A stretch of 64,000 nt of DNA from Marinobacterium litorale DSM 23545 (GCF_000428985.1 NZ_AUAZ01000002.1:186001-250000); one strand, 5' to 3'; shown: positions 1 to 9,948, numbered from the stretch's first letter. Notes: generated by a model not told the origin, from the letters alone. Numbers and translations are program-made.

Positions 1-1304
1 CGGTTGCGCTGATCCAGCTCTTCGGTCCGCTCGCTCACTTTAACGTCAAGCTGGGTGATATTCTGCCGCAGGCGGTCGACCATGCGGTCGAAGGCCCGGG
101 CCAGCACACCGATCTCATCATCGCGGGATATCTCGGTTGTCACGTCCAGTTGGCCGCTGCTGATACGGTGCGCTGTTTCCGAGAGCCGCCGGATCGGCCG
201 GGTAACGAAGTTCACGAACACCAGCGCCAGCAGGCATGCGGCTAGCAACGCGATGGTGGCAATAACAAGAATGCGATCCGTCAGCACCCGGGATCCCGCT
301 TGCAGCTCCTCCAGGTAAACCGAGGAGCAGATGTACCAGTCAAAGCCGGGCAGGTACCGTACCAGAGAGACTTTTTCGTACCGATAGCGGCCGGGGTCTG
401 TCGGTCGGTCCCATTTGTAGTAGAGCTCCCGACCACTGTCCGCCACGGAGATCAGGTCAGCCATAATGGTGTTGCCGGTGACCGGATTTTTTAGGCTGCG
501 AAAGACTTCGCCGTCGATATTCGGGTTGGGGTGGACCAGCATTCGGCCACTGCTGTCGAATATGAAGAGGTAGCCGGTCTCGGCGATCTTGATCTCGGCA
601 AAGGCCTCGCGCAGTTCGCTCAGCGCCTGCTGGCGTCGAGCCTCCACTTCACGCTCTATATCATCGATGTAAACCCCGGAGCCGATGGTGAAGTGCCAGT
701 CGGGTACGTATTTCACATAGGAAAATTTCTCAAGCTTGCGCTCCTCGTACAAGCGGTTCCAGCGGTAGTTATAGAAACCTTCCCCGTCTCGCATCGCGGC
801 CCGGATCACATCGGGAATAATGGGCTCGCCCTGCTCATCGACCAACTCTGATGCATTGCGGCCCTGATAGGTATCGTCCGGGTGGGAGACCAGTGTGTAG
901 TTTTCGTCAGCCACCCAGATATAACCGTCGCCCCCGTAGCTTAACTCGCGCATCTGAGAGAACGCGTGTTCGCGGGCGCGCTGATCGCTCATGCCGCCGG
1001 TGCGGGCCAGTTGATACTGCTTTTCGAAGAAAAAGAGGGCGGTTTCCACCACTGTGGTGAGGCGCTGTCGGTGTGCGTTGAGGACCTGCTCCCGGTATTC
1101 CAGCGAGCTGTTGTGCATTTTACTGGCCAGCTCAAAGACGTTGTTCAGGGCTATACGACTGGCATTTCGCTCGATTTCGAACACATTGCTTTTGATCAGC
1201 GGGACAGAATAGAGATAGAACGCGGCGATAATCGCTACGATGATGCCAAAAATGCCGAACAGGAAGCGATGCGTGAGGTGTGAGGTGAGCACGGTGAGTT
1301 CCAC
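1..1304 (-). CDS. membrane sensor with double Cache domain and HAMP (3' end outside window)
   Basis: The minus strand encodes an open frame that runs off the left edge, so the output domain is missing. From a GTG at 1304 (a second in-frame GTG lies at 1292; an in-frame stop just upstream limits the start) it has a first membrane helix at about residues 14-32, then two Cache-like ligand modules (motifs GYIWVADENYTLVSHP and GYLFIFDSSGRMLVHPNP), a second helix (LVIATIALLAACLLALVFVN), a HAMP linker beginning TRPIRRLSETAHRISSG, and the start of a coiled coil (VSERTEELDQRN). Such a coil usually leads into a GGDEF or histidine-kinase module, and less often into a chemoreceptor tail. It should sense a small extracytoplasmic molecule. 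Identity of the output is unknown. Confidence 0.8.
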   Translation of the reverse strand, partial: MELTVLTSHLTHRFLFGIFGIIVAIIAAFYLYSVPLIKSNVFEIERNASRIALNNVFELASKMHNSSLEYREQVLNAHRQRLTTVVETALFFFEKQYQLARTGGMSDQRAREHAFSQMRELSYGGDGYIWVADENYTLVSHPDDTYQGRNASELVDEQGEPIIPDVIRAAMRDGEGFYNYRWNRLYEERKLEKFSYVKYVPDWHFTIGSGVYIDDIEREVEARRQQALSELREAFAEIKIAETGYLFIFDSSGRMLVHPNPNIDGEVFRSLKNPVTGNTIMADLISVADSGRELYYKWDRPTDPGRYRYEKVSLVRYLPGFDWYICSSVYLEELQAGSRVLTDRILVIATIALLAACLLALVFVNFVTRPIRRLSETAHRISSGQLDVTTEISRDDEIGVLARAFDRMVDRLRQNITQLDVKVSERTEELDQRN

Positions 1305-1398
1305 TGCGTCATTATCGTTGTATCACGGGTAGATATCCCCGCTGGGTCAGCCAGAACCTGTGTCCCCATGTTACCCCAGTTCGGGTCAGATCGGAGAG

Positions 1399-1416
1399 CG
1401 CTGTTACATTTCGTTA
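1399..1416. promoter_or_regulatory. element shared with the 3249-3266 promoter region
   Basis: An 18-base stretch here and one at 3249-3266 agree at 16 positions (GCGC-T/C-GTTACATTT-C/G-GTT). Each lies 110-140 bases upstream of a plus-strand gene (1525 and 3385). It may be a shared regulator site; no known consensus was recognised. Confidence 0.3.
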
Positions 1417-1524
1417 GATTTGCGCAAAAGTGTCGAAAAACTCGTGAACTAGTGTCGCCTGAGTCCGATACCCGCTGTCGGGCCTACCCCGTCTGCAGAG
1501 ATAACAATAACGAGGATTCTTCAT

Positions 1525-3153
1525 ATGTCTGCAACTGTCACGAATATCTTCGACCAGCAGCTCGATCGTAACCACGCCAACTACGCGACCCTGACTCCGG
1601 TTAGCTTCCTGGAACGTTCGGCTGCGGTGTACCCGGATCGAACCGCGGTTATTCATGGAAATGTGCGCCGTTCCTGGCTGGAGACCTGGAGTCGCTGTAA
1701 GCGTCTGGCGAGCGCGCTTCAGCGTCTGGGCGTGTCTGCAGGTGATACCGTATCGATCATCGCACCCAATATACCTGAACACTACGAAGCACACTTTGCC
1801 GTTCCCATGAGTGGAGCGGTGCTGAACAGTATCAATACACGACTCGATCCCGAAGCTGTTGCTTTTATCATGGAGCATGCAGAGACGCGTGTATTGCTGG
1901 TGGACCGCGAGTTCTCCACCGTGGTTGCGCGCGCGTTGCGACTGATGTCCCGGCACCCCATCGTTATCGATATCGATGATCCTCAGTTTGAGGGCGGCAA
2001 GCTGATAGGGCAGATGACCTATGACGCGTTGCTGGAAAAAGGTGATGAGCAGTTTCAGTATCAGCCACCGGAAGACGAATGGAAGGCGATCTCGCTGAAC
2101 TACACATCCGGCACCACCGGCAACCCGAAAGGCGTGGTCTACCACCACCGTGGCGCGTACCTGAATGCGCTGAGTAATATCGTGTCCTGGGGTATGACCG
2201 ACAAGCCGGTTTATCTCTGGACGTTGCCCATGTTCCATTGCAATGGGTGGTGCTTCCCCTGGGCCGTGGCGGCGGTCAGTGGTACCAACGTATGTCTGCG
2301 CCAGGTCCGTGTTGAACCTATCTACGAGCTGATTCGTCGTGAGCGGGTCGATCATTTCTGTGGTGCCCCGATTGTGCTTAATATGCTGAACGGCGCACCT
2401 GATGAACTCAAGGCCGGGATCGAACAGAACGTGCGTGTGATGACCGCAGGAGCCGCGCCGCCTGCGTCGGTTATCGAAGGAATGGAGTCGCTGGGCTTTT
2501 CGGTAACCCATGTGTACGGCCTGACGGAAACCTACGGGCCCAGTGTGGTTTGCGCGTGGAAGAATGAGTGGGATGAACTGAGCCTGACCGAGCGTGCTCG
2601 CCTTAAGTCCCGCCAGGGGGTCAAGGCACCAATGCTTGAAGGGCTGGTAGTGGCCGATCCTGTGACGCTGGAGCCAGTGCCTGCCGATGGGAAAACCATC
2701 GGTGAGATCATGATGCGCGGTAATCTGGTGATGCGTGGCTATCTGAAAAATCCGACCGCGACTGAGGAGTCTTTCGACGGGGGCTGGTTTCACTCCGGGG
2801 ATTTGGCCGTCTGTCATCCAGACGGCTATGTGGAGATCAAGGATCGATCAAAGGATGTGATTATTTCCGGTGGTGAAAATATTTCCAGCATTGAAGTAGA
2901 GGATATTCTCTATCGGCACCCAATGGTCAGTGAAGCGGCTGTGGTTGCACGTCCTGATGAAAAATGGGGTGAAACGCCCTGCGCGTTTATCACCGCGAAA
3001 GGTGAAGTGACCGAGGAGGAGATCATCGCATTCTGCCGAGAAAACATGGCGCATTTCAAAGTGCCGAAGACGATCATCTTTGGTGATTTGCCTAAAACCT
3101 CCACCGGTAAAATTCAGAAGTTCATGCTCAGAAACCGTACCCGGGAGCTTTGA
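1525..3153 (+). CDS. acyl-CoA synthetase, DmdB-like (AMP-forming)
   Basis: A 542-residue member of the adenylate-forming ligases, which activate a carboxylic acid with ATP to an acyl-AMP and pass it to CoA. The ATP-binding loop YTSGTTGNPKG starts near residue 193, the YGLTETYGP motif follows, then GGWFHSGDLAV and the C-terminal KTSTGKIQKF segment with the adenylation lysine. The overall pattern (VYHHRGAYLNAL, LPMFHCNGWCFPW) is that of the medium-chain/3-methylmercaptopropionyl-CoA ligase group (DmdB) common in marine bacteria. The ATG has a GAGGA nine bases upstream. It stands alone, followed by a terminator. Exact substrate (methylmercaptopropionate, medium-chain or aromatic acid) cannot be told from sequence; no other dmd gene is nearby. 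Confidence 0.87.
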   Translation: MSATVTNIFDQQLDRNHANYATLTPVSFLERSAAVYPDRTAVIHGNVRRSWLETWSRCKRLASALQRLGVSAGDTVSIIAPNIPEHYEAHFAVPMSGAVLNSINTRLDPEAVAFIMEHAETRVLLVDREFSTVVARALRLMSRHPIVIDIDDPQFEGGKLIGQMTYDALLEKGDEQFQYQPPEDEWKAISLNYTSGTTGNPKGVVYHHRGAYLNALSNIVSWGMTDKPVYLWTLPMFHCNGWCFPWAVAAVSGTNVCLRQVRVEPIYELIRRERVDHFCGAPIVLNMLNGAPDELKAGIEQNVRVMTAGAAPPASVIEGMESLGFSVTHVYGLTETYGPSVVCAWKNEWDELSLTERARLKSRQGVKAPMLEGLVVADPVTLEPVPADGKTIGEIMMRGNLVMRGYLKNPTATEESFDGGWFHSGDLAVCHPDGYVEIKDRSKDVIISGGENISSIEVEDILYRHPMVSEAAVVARPDEKWGETPCAFITAKGEVTEEEIIAFCRENMAHFKVPKTIIFGDLPKTSTGKIQKFMLRNRTREL

Positions 3154-3215
3154 TTTAACTGTGGTGCTCCGTTCCACACCCTAGCCGGAGGAGACCCCTC
3201 TTTCCTGGCTTTTTT

Positions 3216-3243
3216 AGGCGCTTTACATGGCGCCATTTTTTTG
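3216..3243 (+). terminator. rho-independent terminator after the acyl-CoA synthetase
   Basis: A GGCGC stem (3217-3221) pairs with GCGCC (3230-3234) around a short loop and is followed by a run of seven T. Confidence 0.7.
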
Positions 3244-3248
3244 TTCTG

Positions 3249-3266
3249 CGCCGTTACATTTGGTTG
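3249..3266. promoter_or_regulatory. element shared with 1399-1416
   Basis: Second copy of the GTTACATTT-containing 18-base element, about 120 bases upstream of the permease start at 3385. See the entry at 1399. Confidence 0.3.
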
Positions 3267-3384
3267 TAATTGGGAAAAACTCTCGACGCATTTCGGTTGT
3301 TTACTGGCCGGGTACACACCCCAAAGTACAACTGCCTGCATTCCACGTATTTGCAGGTATTACACAAGAATAAAGGAAACCGAT

Positions 3385-4794
3385 ATGTCGATCGTTAACC
3401 GAGAATACGGTGCAGAGCAGCCGTATTGGCCGCTCGGGCCGTTCAAAGTCAGACTACCTCTCGTCCATTACCGGCTGGAAACCCCGGAGATCATTCAGGG
3501 CCTGATCATGTTTGTGGTCGGTCTGGCAATGATCCCGCTGCTGGAAAACTACCTGGGGATGCCCTACGAAGCCGCACTGGCATTTACTTTTGTCGCAGGT
3601 CTGGGCTATATCCTTCCCGCTCTGCTGGGCGTGCCGCTGGTCCCCGGCTGGATTACTCCGGCGATTCCGGTGGTACTGCTCTATTTAAAAGGGTTTGAAC
3701 CCGGGCCCGAGGCGATCAAGGCGATGTTTGCCCTGCAAATTGAGGTTACTCTGATATTCCTCATTCTGGGCGTTACCCGGCTGGGCTCCAAGCTTGTCGA
3801 TATTATTCCCAACTCTCTGAAGGCGGGTATTATCATTGGTGCCGGTATTGCGGCGCTGATGGGTGAGCTGAAAACCGGGGGGCGCGTGGACGCTACGCCC
3901 ATATCGCTACTGATCGGGGCCATTGTGTCCGCGTATATCCTGTTCTCTCTCTCGTTCAAGAATGTGGTTAACGCCAGTCCACTGGCCAAGCGCATCGCAA
4001 ACTTCGGTATGGTGCCGGGCATGGTGATTGCCATGTTGATTGGTTGGGGCACGGGTGAATACGCAATGCCAGATATCCAGTGGGGTATCACACAGCCCGA
4101 TTTCGCGCTGATGTGGCATTACCTGACTTTCAGTATCGGCTTCCCGGGGTGGGATGTATTCCTGCTTGCCATACCGACTGCAATAATCGCCTACGTTATT
4201 GCCTTTGGTGACATCATCGTCGGTTTTACTCTGGTTAAGCGTATTGACCATCTGCGAGAAGATGAAAAAATCGACAGCAGTGTGGATCGCGTTCATCTGG
4301 TTACCGCGCTACGCAACCTGTTGCACGCTTTTTTCGCACCCTGGCCGGGGCTGGCAGGACCGCTTTGGACCGCGGCACACGCCACAGTGGCGGAACGCTA
4401 TGCCATGGGCCGCAAAGCGATGGATTCTATTTACAGTGGTGGCGGTACGTTCTGGCTGACCGGGCTTGTGGCACTGTTTATTCTGCCGCTGGTGACCCTG
4501 TTCAAGCCCGTATTACCGATTGCGCTGTCGCTGACACTGATTCTGACTGCCTACATCTGTGTCATGGTGGGTATGGAGCAGCTTAAGAATCCGACCGAAC
4601 GCGGTGTGGCGGGGATCGTTGCGGTTACGCTTGCGATGCCCGATCCCAAGTCCACTGTCTATGCGGTGGTTATCGGTCTGGTGCTCTATTTCCTGATCGA
4701 GCGTCCCAAGCTGTTTGGTAAGCATGACCCGGACGACGAGGTGATCTTTGCGGATGAGAAATCATCCGAAAAAGAGCGGACGGAGACCGCTTAG
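3385..4794 (+). CDS. polytopic permease, NCS2/nucleobase-transporter-like
   Basis: A 469-residue membrane protein with roughly a dozen hydrophobic segments. The start is the ATG at 3385, which has AAGGAAA six to ten bases upstream; the frame is open further up to 3241 but that part is unconvincing. Short helix-breaking segments (VPLVPGWITPAIPVVL, FGDIIVGFTLVKRID) and the 12-14 helix layout resemble the nucleobase:cation symporter-2 / SulP fold. The C-terminal tail is charged (DPDDEVIFADEKSSEKE). No soluble partner is encoded next to it. I infer uptake of an organic solute; a nucleobase or xanthine/uracil is only a possibility, and the canonical NCS2 signature was not clearly seen. Confidence 0.65.
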   Translation: MSIVNREYGAEQPYWPLGPFKVRLPLVHYRLETPEIIQGLIMFVVGLAMIPLLENYLGMPYEAALAFTFVAGLGYILPALLGVPLVPGWITPAIPVVLLYLKGFEPGPEAIKAMFALQIEVTLIFLILGVTRLGSKLVDIIPNSLKAGIIIGAGIAALMGELKTGGRVDATPISLLIGAIVSAYILFSLSFKNVVNASPLAKRIANFGMVPGMVIAMLIGWGTGEYAMPDIQWGITQPDFALMWHYLTFSIGFPGWDVFLLAIPTAIIAYVIAFGDIIVGFTLVKRIDHLREDEKIDSSVDRVHLVTALRNLLHAFFAPWPGLAGPLWTAAHATVAERYAMGRKAMDSIYSGGGTFWLTGLVALFILPLVTLFKPVLPIALSLTLILTAYICVMVGMEQLKNPTERGVAGIVAVTLAMPDPKSTVYAVVIGLVLYFLIERPKLFGKHDPDDEVIFADEKSSEKERTETA

Positions 4795-4807
4795 GAAGAC
4801 GGAATTG

Positions 4808-4832
4808 CGCCTGTCGGACTGACCGGCAGGCG
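4808..4832. terminator. hairpin between convergent genes
   Basis: CGCCTGTCGG (4808-4817) pairs with CCGGCAGGCG (4823-4832) with one G-T pair. It lies between the convergent permease and isochorismatase genes. The T-tract is poor on both strands, so termination is probable but not certain. Confidence 0.4.
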
Positions 4833-4840
4833 TATTCAGA

Positions 4841-5386
4841 TCAGCGCAAAAATTCGCGGCTGATGTTGCGAAAACGGTCATCCCCGGCTTTGCGCAGCCA
4901 TTCGAAAGCTACCATTTCACGGGTTACCACCTGAATCCCGCACTGGCGCATTCTTGTCAGCGCTGCAGCTTTATCAGCCGCGGTCCGGGAACCCACACAG
5001 TCCTCTACGACAAAGACTTCCCGAGCCTGCTGTTTCAGCTCCATGGCGCTTTGCAGTACACAGACATGGGATTCCATACCGATAATGATCACTTGATCCG
5101 GCTTGAGCGCTACGAGGGCACTGCCGGATGATGGGTCATTAACCGCAGAAAAATGAATCTTTTCGAAAATCTGCTCCGCCGGAATCCGGGAGGCGATGGC
5201 TTCAGCCGTTGCGCCTAAACCGCGTGGATACTGCTCAGTGGCGATGACGGGAATATGCAGTCGGTTAGCCACATCGAGCAGCCAGCAGCAGTTACTGACA
5301 AGGCTTTCGCTCTGATCGATAGCGGGTGCCAGGCGTTCTTGAATATCGATGACCAGAAGGCACGAACGATCAGGATGAATCAGCAT
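4841..5386 (-). CDS. isochorismatase-family cysteine hydrolase
   Basis: A 181-residue single-domain hydrolase of the isochorismatase/YcaC family. The expected catalytic triad is visible: Asp14 (in VIDIQERL), Lys76 (in FEKIHFSA) and the nucleophile Cys109 (in ESHVCV), preceded by the cis-peptide-type GMESH segment. Family members hydrolyse amides or vinyl ethers; this one lacks the aryl-carrier domain of siderophore enzymes, so isochorismate is unlikely to be its substrate. The ATG at 5386 has GGAGTG upstream. It lies 41 bases downstream of the DUF2889 gene on the same strand and probably shares its transcript. Substrate unknown. Confidence 0.82.
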   Translation of the reverse strand: MLIHPDRSCLLVIDIQERLAPAIDQSESLVSNCCWLLDVANRLHIPVIATEQYPRGLGATAEAIASRIPAEQIFEKIHFSAVNDPSSGSALVALKPDQVIIIGMESHVCVLQSAMELKQQAREVFVVEDCVGSRTAADKAAALTRMRQCGIQVVTREMVAFEWLRKAGDDRFRNISREFLR

Positions 5387-5427
5387 ATCGTCTGCACTCC
5401 GTGTTTATCGGCGTATGGCTGTACAGA

Positions 5428-6009
5428 TTACTCTTCACCTGTGGGTGAGGAGGGTTTGTAATGGCTGGGCCAATGCTCTTTTACCACGTCAGAATCCTCT
5501 GCGAAAGCGTGGCAGCTGTTGAGCATGGGCGGGGCATTGCTTCCGCTGCCGGTGTGCCAGTCCTCCATATGCTGCCGTTCATGGTGAGTTGCCTGAAAGG
5601 CAGTGGTTGCAAGCGGGCCCAGTAGTTCAAGCAGATGAGTACAGCCCTGGACGCCACCGAACAGATCGCGGGTTTTGCGGGTAAAGCCGGGAGCGATCTG
5701 CAGTCCTTTGAGTTTGCTGAATACTGAAGCGATCGAAGGGCACAGCCGAAAGGGGGTGTAATCCATCACGGCTTCCGCTTCCAGAATATTCAGATCCAGG
5801 TCCACAGTGATACGGATTGCCATTTCATGAAGCGGCTCACCGGCCGGAATCATGCCGTTGGGGCGCTCGCTCAGTTCCATATCGTAGCTTTTGATATCGG
5901 TCAGATGCGCTTCAATATCCCACAGCCCGTCTTTACGCTTAAAACCGCGGCAAGTGACCCGGCGCGTGTGGGAAAGCTCACGTTCAACCTGGGGTGTGGA
6001 AAGTGGCAT
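5428..6009 (-). CDS. DUF2889 family protein
   Basis: A 193-residue soluble protein with the DUF2889 pattern: an N-terminal RRVTCRGFKRKDGLWDIEAHLTD strand region (shown here in part), a central MAIRITVDLDLNILEAEAVMDY segment and GCTHLLELLGPLATTAFQ with conserved Cys and His. It has no signal peptide or membrane helix. A clear GGAGCC ribosome-binding site precedes the ATG at 6009. Proteins of this family are widespread in proteobacteria, often near aromatic or acyl-CoA catabolism genes, but no activity is established. It is upstream of, and probably cotranscribed with, the isochorismatase-like gene. Confidence 0.75.
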   Translation of the reverse strand: MPLSTPQVERELSHTRRVTCRGFKRKDGLWDIEAHLTDIKSYDMELSERPNGMIPAGEPLHEMAIRITVDLDLNILEAEAVMDYTPFRLCPSIASVFSKLKGLQIAPGFTRKTRDLFGGVQGCTHLLELLGPLATTAFQATHHERQHMEDWHTGSGSNAPPMLNSCHAFAEDSDVVKEHWPSHYKPSSPTGEE

Positions 6010-6089
6010 ACTGGCTCCTGCAAAGACACTCTAAAGCAGTCAAGTATGCCAGAAAATTGCTCTTAACTGCAGTGCAACATGAGGGGAAA

Positions 6090-6563
6090 ATGGGAACTGA
6101 AAATACCGATAATGTTGAATTGGAATGGCACTGTAAGCATTTTGAAGCGCTGACTTTGACCCAGTTGGAGCGCTGGTTTGCCCTGCGCCAGCAGGTGTTT
6201 GTGATTGAACAGAACTGTCCCTATGCCGATATCGATGGACGTGACTCACAGGCACTGCATCTGTTGGCACTGGCCGGTGATCGTGTGCTTGCCGGGGCAC
6301 GGATTTTTGCGCCGGATGCCGGCGGGCAGAGTCGAATCGGGCGTGTTGTCGTGGATCCCGTGCTGCGTGGGCAGGGTATGGGATACACATTGATGCGGGA
6401 GGCGTTGGACCGGTGCAGGCAAGCCTGGCCGGAGGCGCCGGTGATCATCGGCGCTCAGGCTCATTTGCAGCCATTCTATGGCGAACTGGGTTTTATTCCG
6501 GTGGGAGAGCTCTATGACGAGGACGGTATCCCCCACATCAATATGCGACTGACGTTCAGTTAA
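6090..6563 (+). CDS. elaA: GNAT acetyltransferase, ElaA family
   Basis: A 157-residue GNAT protein. The start chosen is the ATG at 6090, preceded by GAGGGG; the frame stays open further upstream but without a good ribosome-binding site. ElaA hallmarks are present: [22 protein letters not shown] near the N-terminus, the acetyl-CoA loop [16 protein letters not shown], and the C-terminal [19 protein letters not shown] followed by DEDGIPH. ElaA transfers an acetyl group from acetyl-CoA to an unknown acceptor. The 3' end overlaps the convergent ppsR by eight bases. Confidence 0.88.
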   Translation: MGTENTDNVELEWHCKHFEALTLTQLERWFALRQQVFVIEQNCPYADIDGRDSQALHLLALAGDRVLAGARIFAPDAGGQSRIGRVVVDPVLRGQGMGYTLMREALDRCRQAWPEAPVIIGAQAHLQPFYGELGFIPVGELYDEDGIPHINMRLTFS

Positions 6564-7374
6564 AGCGCCGTATCAGACCAGTATGGGCGATGATACGGGT
6601 TGAGATTTCCTCAATCGAGAAGTTGGTGGTATTGATGAATGGCAGGTCCTGTTGCTGAAACAGGCGCTCTACCGTTCTCACCTCAAAATCACACTGATCC
6701 AGTGAGGCGTAACGGCTGTTGGGCCGACGTTCATGGCGAATCGCGGCCAGCTGAAACGGATCGATGGTCAAGCCATAAAGCTTGTGCCGATATTGCTGCA
6801 GTACATCCGGCAGTTTCGGGGACTCGAGATCTTCGTCGGTCAGCGGGTAGTTTGCCGCACGGACGCCAAACTGAAGCGCCATATACAGGCAGGTCGGGGT
6901 TTTGCCGCAGCGTGAAACGCCGACCAGAATAATATCGGCACTGTCGTACTGTTTGGTTCGCGCACCATCATCATTATCGAGCGCAAAATTCACCGAATCG
7001 ATACGGTCTTTGTAACGATTCATCTCGATAATCGCATGGGATTTGCCCACGGTGTAGGAGGAGTGCGTTTTCAACTCCTTTTCCAGCGGCTTGAGAAATG
7101 TTGAAAAGACATCAATCTTGAAGCCCTGGCTTTTTGATAGCTCTGCACTGACATCGTCGTCGACGATGGTATCGAGCACAATCGCGGGCTCTCCGTCTGC
7201 TTCGCAGGCGGCGTCAATTTTTTCCACGGTAGCCCGTGCTTTTTCCACAGTATCGATATAGGGCAGTGTGATCTTGTGGAACTGGATCGCTTCAAATTGA
7301 GAAAGCAGGCTGTTGCCGAGCGTTTCTGCGGTAATACCGGTGCCGTCGGAGATAAAAAAGGCCGTTCGTTTCAT
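6556..7374 (-). CDS. ppsR: PEP synthase regulatory protein (bifunctional kinase/pyrophosphorylase)
   Basis: A 272-residue DUF299 protein. This family phosphorylates PEP synthase on a threonine beside the catalytic histidine with ADP as donor, and removes the phosphate with inorganic phosphate, switching the enzyme off and on. The P-loop GVSRCGKT is at residues 152-159 and the N-terminal [14 protein letters not shown] motif is typical. It is divergent from ppsA across about 200 bases, the usual arrangement in Gammaproteobacteria, which supports the assignment. Length matches the family (about 270). Confidence 0.95.
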   Translation of the reverse strand: MKRTAFFISDGTGITAETLGNSLLSQFEAIQFHKITLPYIDTVEKARATVEKIDAACEADGEPAIVLDTIVDDDVSAELSKSQGFKIDVFSTFLKPLEKELKTHSSYTVGKSHAIIEMNRYKDRIDSVNFALDNDDGARTKQYDSADIILVGVSRCGKTPTCLYMALQFGVRAANYPLTDEDLESPKLPDVLQQYRHKLYGLTIDPFQLAAIRHERRPNSRYASLDQCDFEVRTVERLFQQQDLPFINTTNFSIEEISTRIIAHTGLIRRFN

Positions 7375-7459
7375 GGTAAATCAACTCAAAAACAGTGGCG
7401 CCGAGTTGGCGTCTTTTCGCACTTAACGCGGTTTTTCACTACAAATTCGCCGACGTTTT

Positions 7460-7474
7460 TGTAGCAAAATTACA
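7460..7474. promoter_or_regulatory. HexR-like operator in the ppsR-ppsA divergent promoter
   Basis: TGTAGCAAAATTACA is an interrupted palindrome (TGTA, seven bases, TACA). It closely fits the HexR operator known from Shewanella and other Gammaproteobacteria, where HexR responds to KDPG and acts on central-carbon genes including ppsA. A wider inverted repeat, CTACAAA (7439-7445) with TTTGTAG (7458-7464), overlaps it. The site lies about 105 bases before the ppsA start. Confidence 0.6.
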
Positions 7475-7578
7475 TACATAGAACCGGCGATTTTTGTTTT
7501 CAAGTGCAGTATCATCCAATCCTTCGGTGAAAATAACAATAAATATTCAGGTGGACGTTCAATTCAGGAGTTACGGCT

Positions 7579-9948
7579 TTGCAGCAATATGTACTGCGCC
7601 TGGATCAGTCAGGCATGGGGGATGTGGACAAGGTAGGCGGTAAAAATGCCTCCCTTGGAGAGATGATCAGTCAGCTCAGTGACGCCGGTGTCCGTGTACC
7701 TGGCGGCTTCGCCACCACGGCGCAGGCGTATCGGGATTTTCTGGAGCACGGTGGTCTGGCGGACAAGATTAACCAGGCGCTGGATGCGCTCGACGCAGAC
7801 GACACCCGCGCACTGATCGAAACCGGCAGCATGATTCGTCAATGGATTATGGAGGCGGATTTTCAGCCGGAGCTTGAGCAGGCGATCGATCAGGCGTTTG
7901 GTGATATGACCGGCGGCAACCCTGAGATGTCGGTTGCGGTTCGCTCCTCAGCCACGGCGGAAGATCTGCCGGATGCCTCCTTTGCCGGTCAGCAGGAAAC
8001 CTTCCTCAATATCCGCGGCTTGGACAACATCAAACATGCGATCAAGGAGGTGTTTGCATCTCTCTATAACGATCGAGCGATCTCCTATCGCGTGCACAAG
8101 GGCTTTACCCATGCAGAAGTGGCGCTGTCTGCCGGTATTCAGCAGATGGTGCGCAGTGAAACCGGTGCGTCCGGCGTTATGTTTACGCTGGATACAGAAT
8201 CAGGTTTCCAGCATGTGGTCTTCATTACTGCCGCGTATGGACTGGGTGAAACCGTTGTACAGGGTGCCGTTAACCCGGATGAGTTCTATGTCTACAAGCC
8301 GACGCTGGGCCAGAACACACCGGCGATTCTGCGCCGCACGCTGGGCTCTAAAGCGATCAAGATGGTCTACACCGACGAAGGCTCTGCCGGCCGTGCGGTC
8401 GAGACCGTCGACGTGCCGATGAATGACCGCAAGCGCTTCTGTATCAACGATGAAGATGTGGAGCAGCTCGCGCGTATCGCGGTGATTATTGAAAAACATT
8501 ACGGCCGCCCGATGGATATCGAGTGGGCCAAGGATGGGGATGACGGTCAGCTGTACGTGGTGCAGGCGCGCCCGGAAACCGTCCGCAGCCAGACCAACGC
8601 CACGGTCATCGAGCGCTACCTGCTGAAAGAGAAGGGCAAAATTCTAGTGGAAGGGCGTTCCATCGGCCACCGCATCGGTTCAGGTCCGGTACGCATTGTC
8701 AGTGGTCTGGAAGCGATGCATGAAGTTCAGCCCGGTGATGTGCTGGTTACTGATATGACCGACCCGGACTGGGAGCCGGTGATGAAACGTGCCTCAGCTA
8801 TCATCACCAACCGTGGAGGCCGTACCTGCCACGCAGCGATCATCGCGCGTGAGTTGGGTATTCCTGCCATTGTCGGTTGCGGGGATGCCACCGAGCGGCT
8901 GACCAACGGCCAGGAGGTTACCGTGTCCTGTGCCGAGGGTGATACCGGCCGCGCCTATGAAGGTAAGCTGGAGTTTGAGCACCAGACCAACTCGGTTGAG
9001 CAGATGCCCTCACTCCCGTTCCATATCATGATGAACGTGGGCAACCCGGATCGTGCGTTCGATTTTCAGGCGTTGCCCAACGCCGGGGTCGGGTTGGCAC
9101 GTCTTGAGTTCATCATCAACCGCATGATTGGTGTTCACCCCAAAGCGCTGTTGAACTTTGATGATCAGCCACGCGATGTGAAGCAGATCATCGAGCGCCG
9201 CATCGCAGGTTATGCAAGCCCGGTGGACTTCTACGTCGACAAGCTGGTGGAGGGGATCTCCACATTGGCGGCGGCTTTCTATCCCAAGAAAGTGATCGTT
9301 CGGATGTCGGACTTCAAATCCAACGAATATGGGCATCTGATCGGTGGTGATCGTTACGAGCCCAGCGAAGAAAACCCGATGCTCGGTTTCCGTGGCGCGG
9401 CGCGCTACATCTCCGAGACATTCCGGGACTGCTTCGAACTTGAATGTCGGGCGCTCAAGCGCGTGCGGGACGAGATGCGCCTGACCAACGTAGAGATCAT
9501 GGTTCCTTTCGTTCGGACGCCGGGTGAAGCCAAGCAGGTGGTTGATATGCTGGCCGACAACGGTTTGCGCCGCGGTGACAACGGCCTGCGCCTGATCATG
9601 ATGTGCGAGATCCCGTCAAATGCATTGCTGGCTGACCAGTTCCTTGAGCACTTCGATGGCTTCTCCATCGGCTCCAATGATCTGACCCAGCTGACACTGG
9701 GCCTTGACCGGGACTCCGGCATCATCGCCCATCTGTTTGATGAGCGTAACGATGCCGTCAAGAAACTGCTCGGTATGGCGATCGAGGCGTGCAAGAAACA
9801 GGGTAAGTATGTGGGTATCTGTGGGCAAGGGCCGTCGGACCATCCGGACCTGGCGCGCTGGTTGATGGAGCAGGGGATCTCCAGTGTTTCCCTGAATCCA
9901 GACTCGGTACTCGATACCTGGTTCTTCCTGGCCAACGAGAAGCCCTGA
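7579..9948 (+). CDS. ppsA: phosphoenolpyruvate synthase
   Basis: A 789-residue PEP synthase, converting pyruvate, ATP and water to PEP, AMP and phosphate for gluconeogenesis. Order of domains: N-terminal ATP-grasp-like pyruvate-phosphate dikinase domain ([32 protein letters not shown]), the swivelling phosphohistidine domain with His418 in [17 protein letters not shown], and the C-terminal PEP-binding barrel ([27 protein letters not shown]). The start is TTG at 7579, with CAGGAG about eight bases upstream; no ATG fits as well. The threonine next to the catalytic histidine (Thr416) is the expected PpsR target. Length equals the family norm. Confidence 0.97.
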   Translation: MQQYVLRLDQSGMGDVDKVGGKNASLGEMISQLSDAGVRVPGGFATTAQAYRDFLEHGGLADKINQALDALDADDTRALIETGSMIRQWIMEADFQPELEQAIDQAFGDMTGGNPEMSVAVRSSATAEDLPDASFAGQQETFLNIRGLDNIKHAIKEVFASLYNDRAISYRVHKGFTHAEVALSAGIQQMVRSETGASGVMFTLDTESGFQHVVFITAAYGLGETVVQGAVNPDEFYVYKPTLGQNTPAILRRTLGSKAIKMVYTDEGSAGRAVETVDVPMNDRKRFCINDEDVEQLARIAVIIEKHYGRPMDIEWAKDGDDGQLYVVQARPETVRSQTNATVIERYLLKEKGKILVEGRSIGHRIGSGPVRIVSGLEAMHEVQPGDVLVTDMTDPDWEPVMKRASAIITNRGGRTCHAAIIARELGIPAIVGCGDATERLTNGQEVTVSCAEGDTGRAYEGKLEFEHQTNSVEQMPSLPFHIMMNVGNPDRAFDFQALPNAGVGLARLEFIINRMIGVHPKALLNFDDQPRDVKQIIERRIAGYASPVDFYVDKLVEGISTLAAAFYPKKVIVRMSDFKSNEYGHLIGGDRYEPSEENPMLGFRGAARYISETFRDCFELECRALKRVRDEMRLTNVEIMVPFVRTPGEAKQVVDMLADNGLRRGDNGLRLIMMCEIPSNALLADQFLEHFDGFSIGSNDLTQLTLGLDRDSGIIAHLFDERNDAVKKLLGMAIEACKKQGKYVGICGQGPSDHPDLARWLMEQGISSVSLNPDSVLDTWFFLANEKP

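Noticed and set aside
1414-2817. 467-residue open frame on the minus strand
   Set aside because: Lies entirely opposite the acyl-CoA synthetase gene and has no domain character; third-position GC bias keeps it open.
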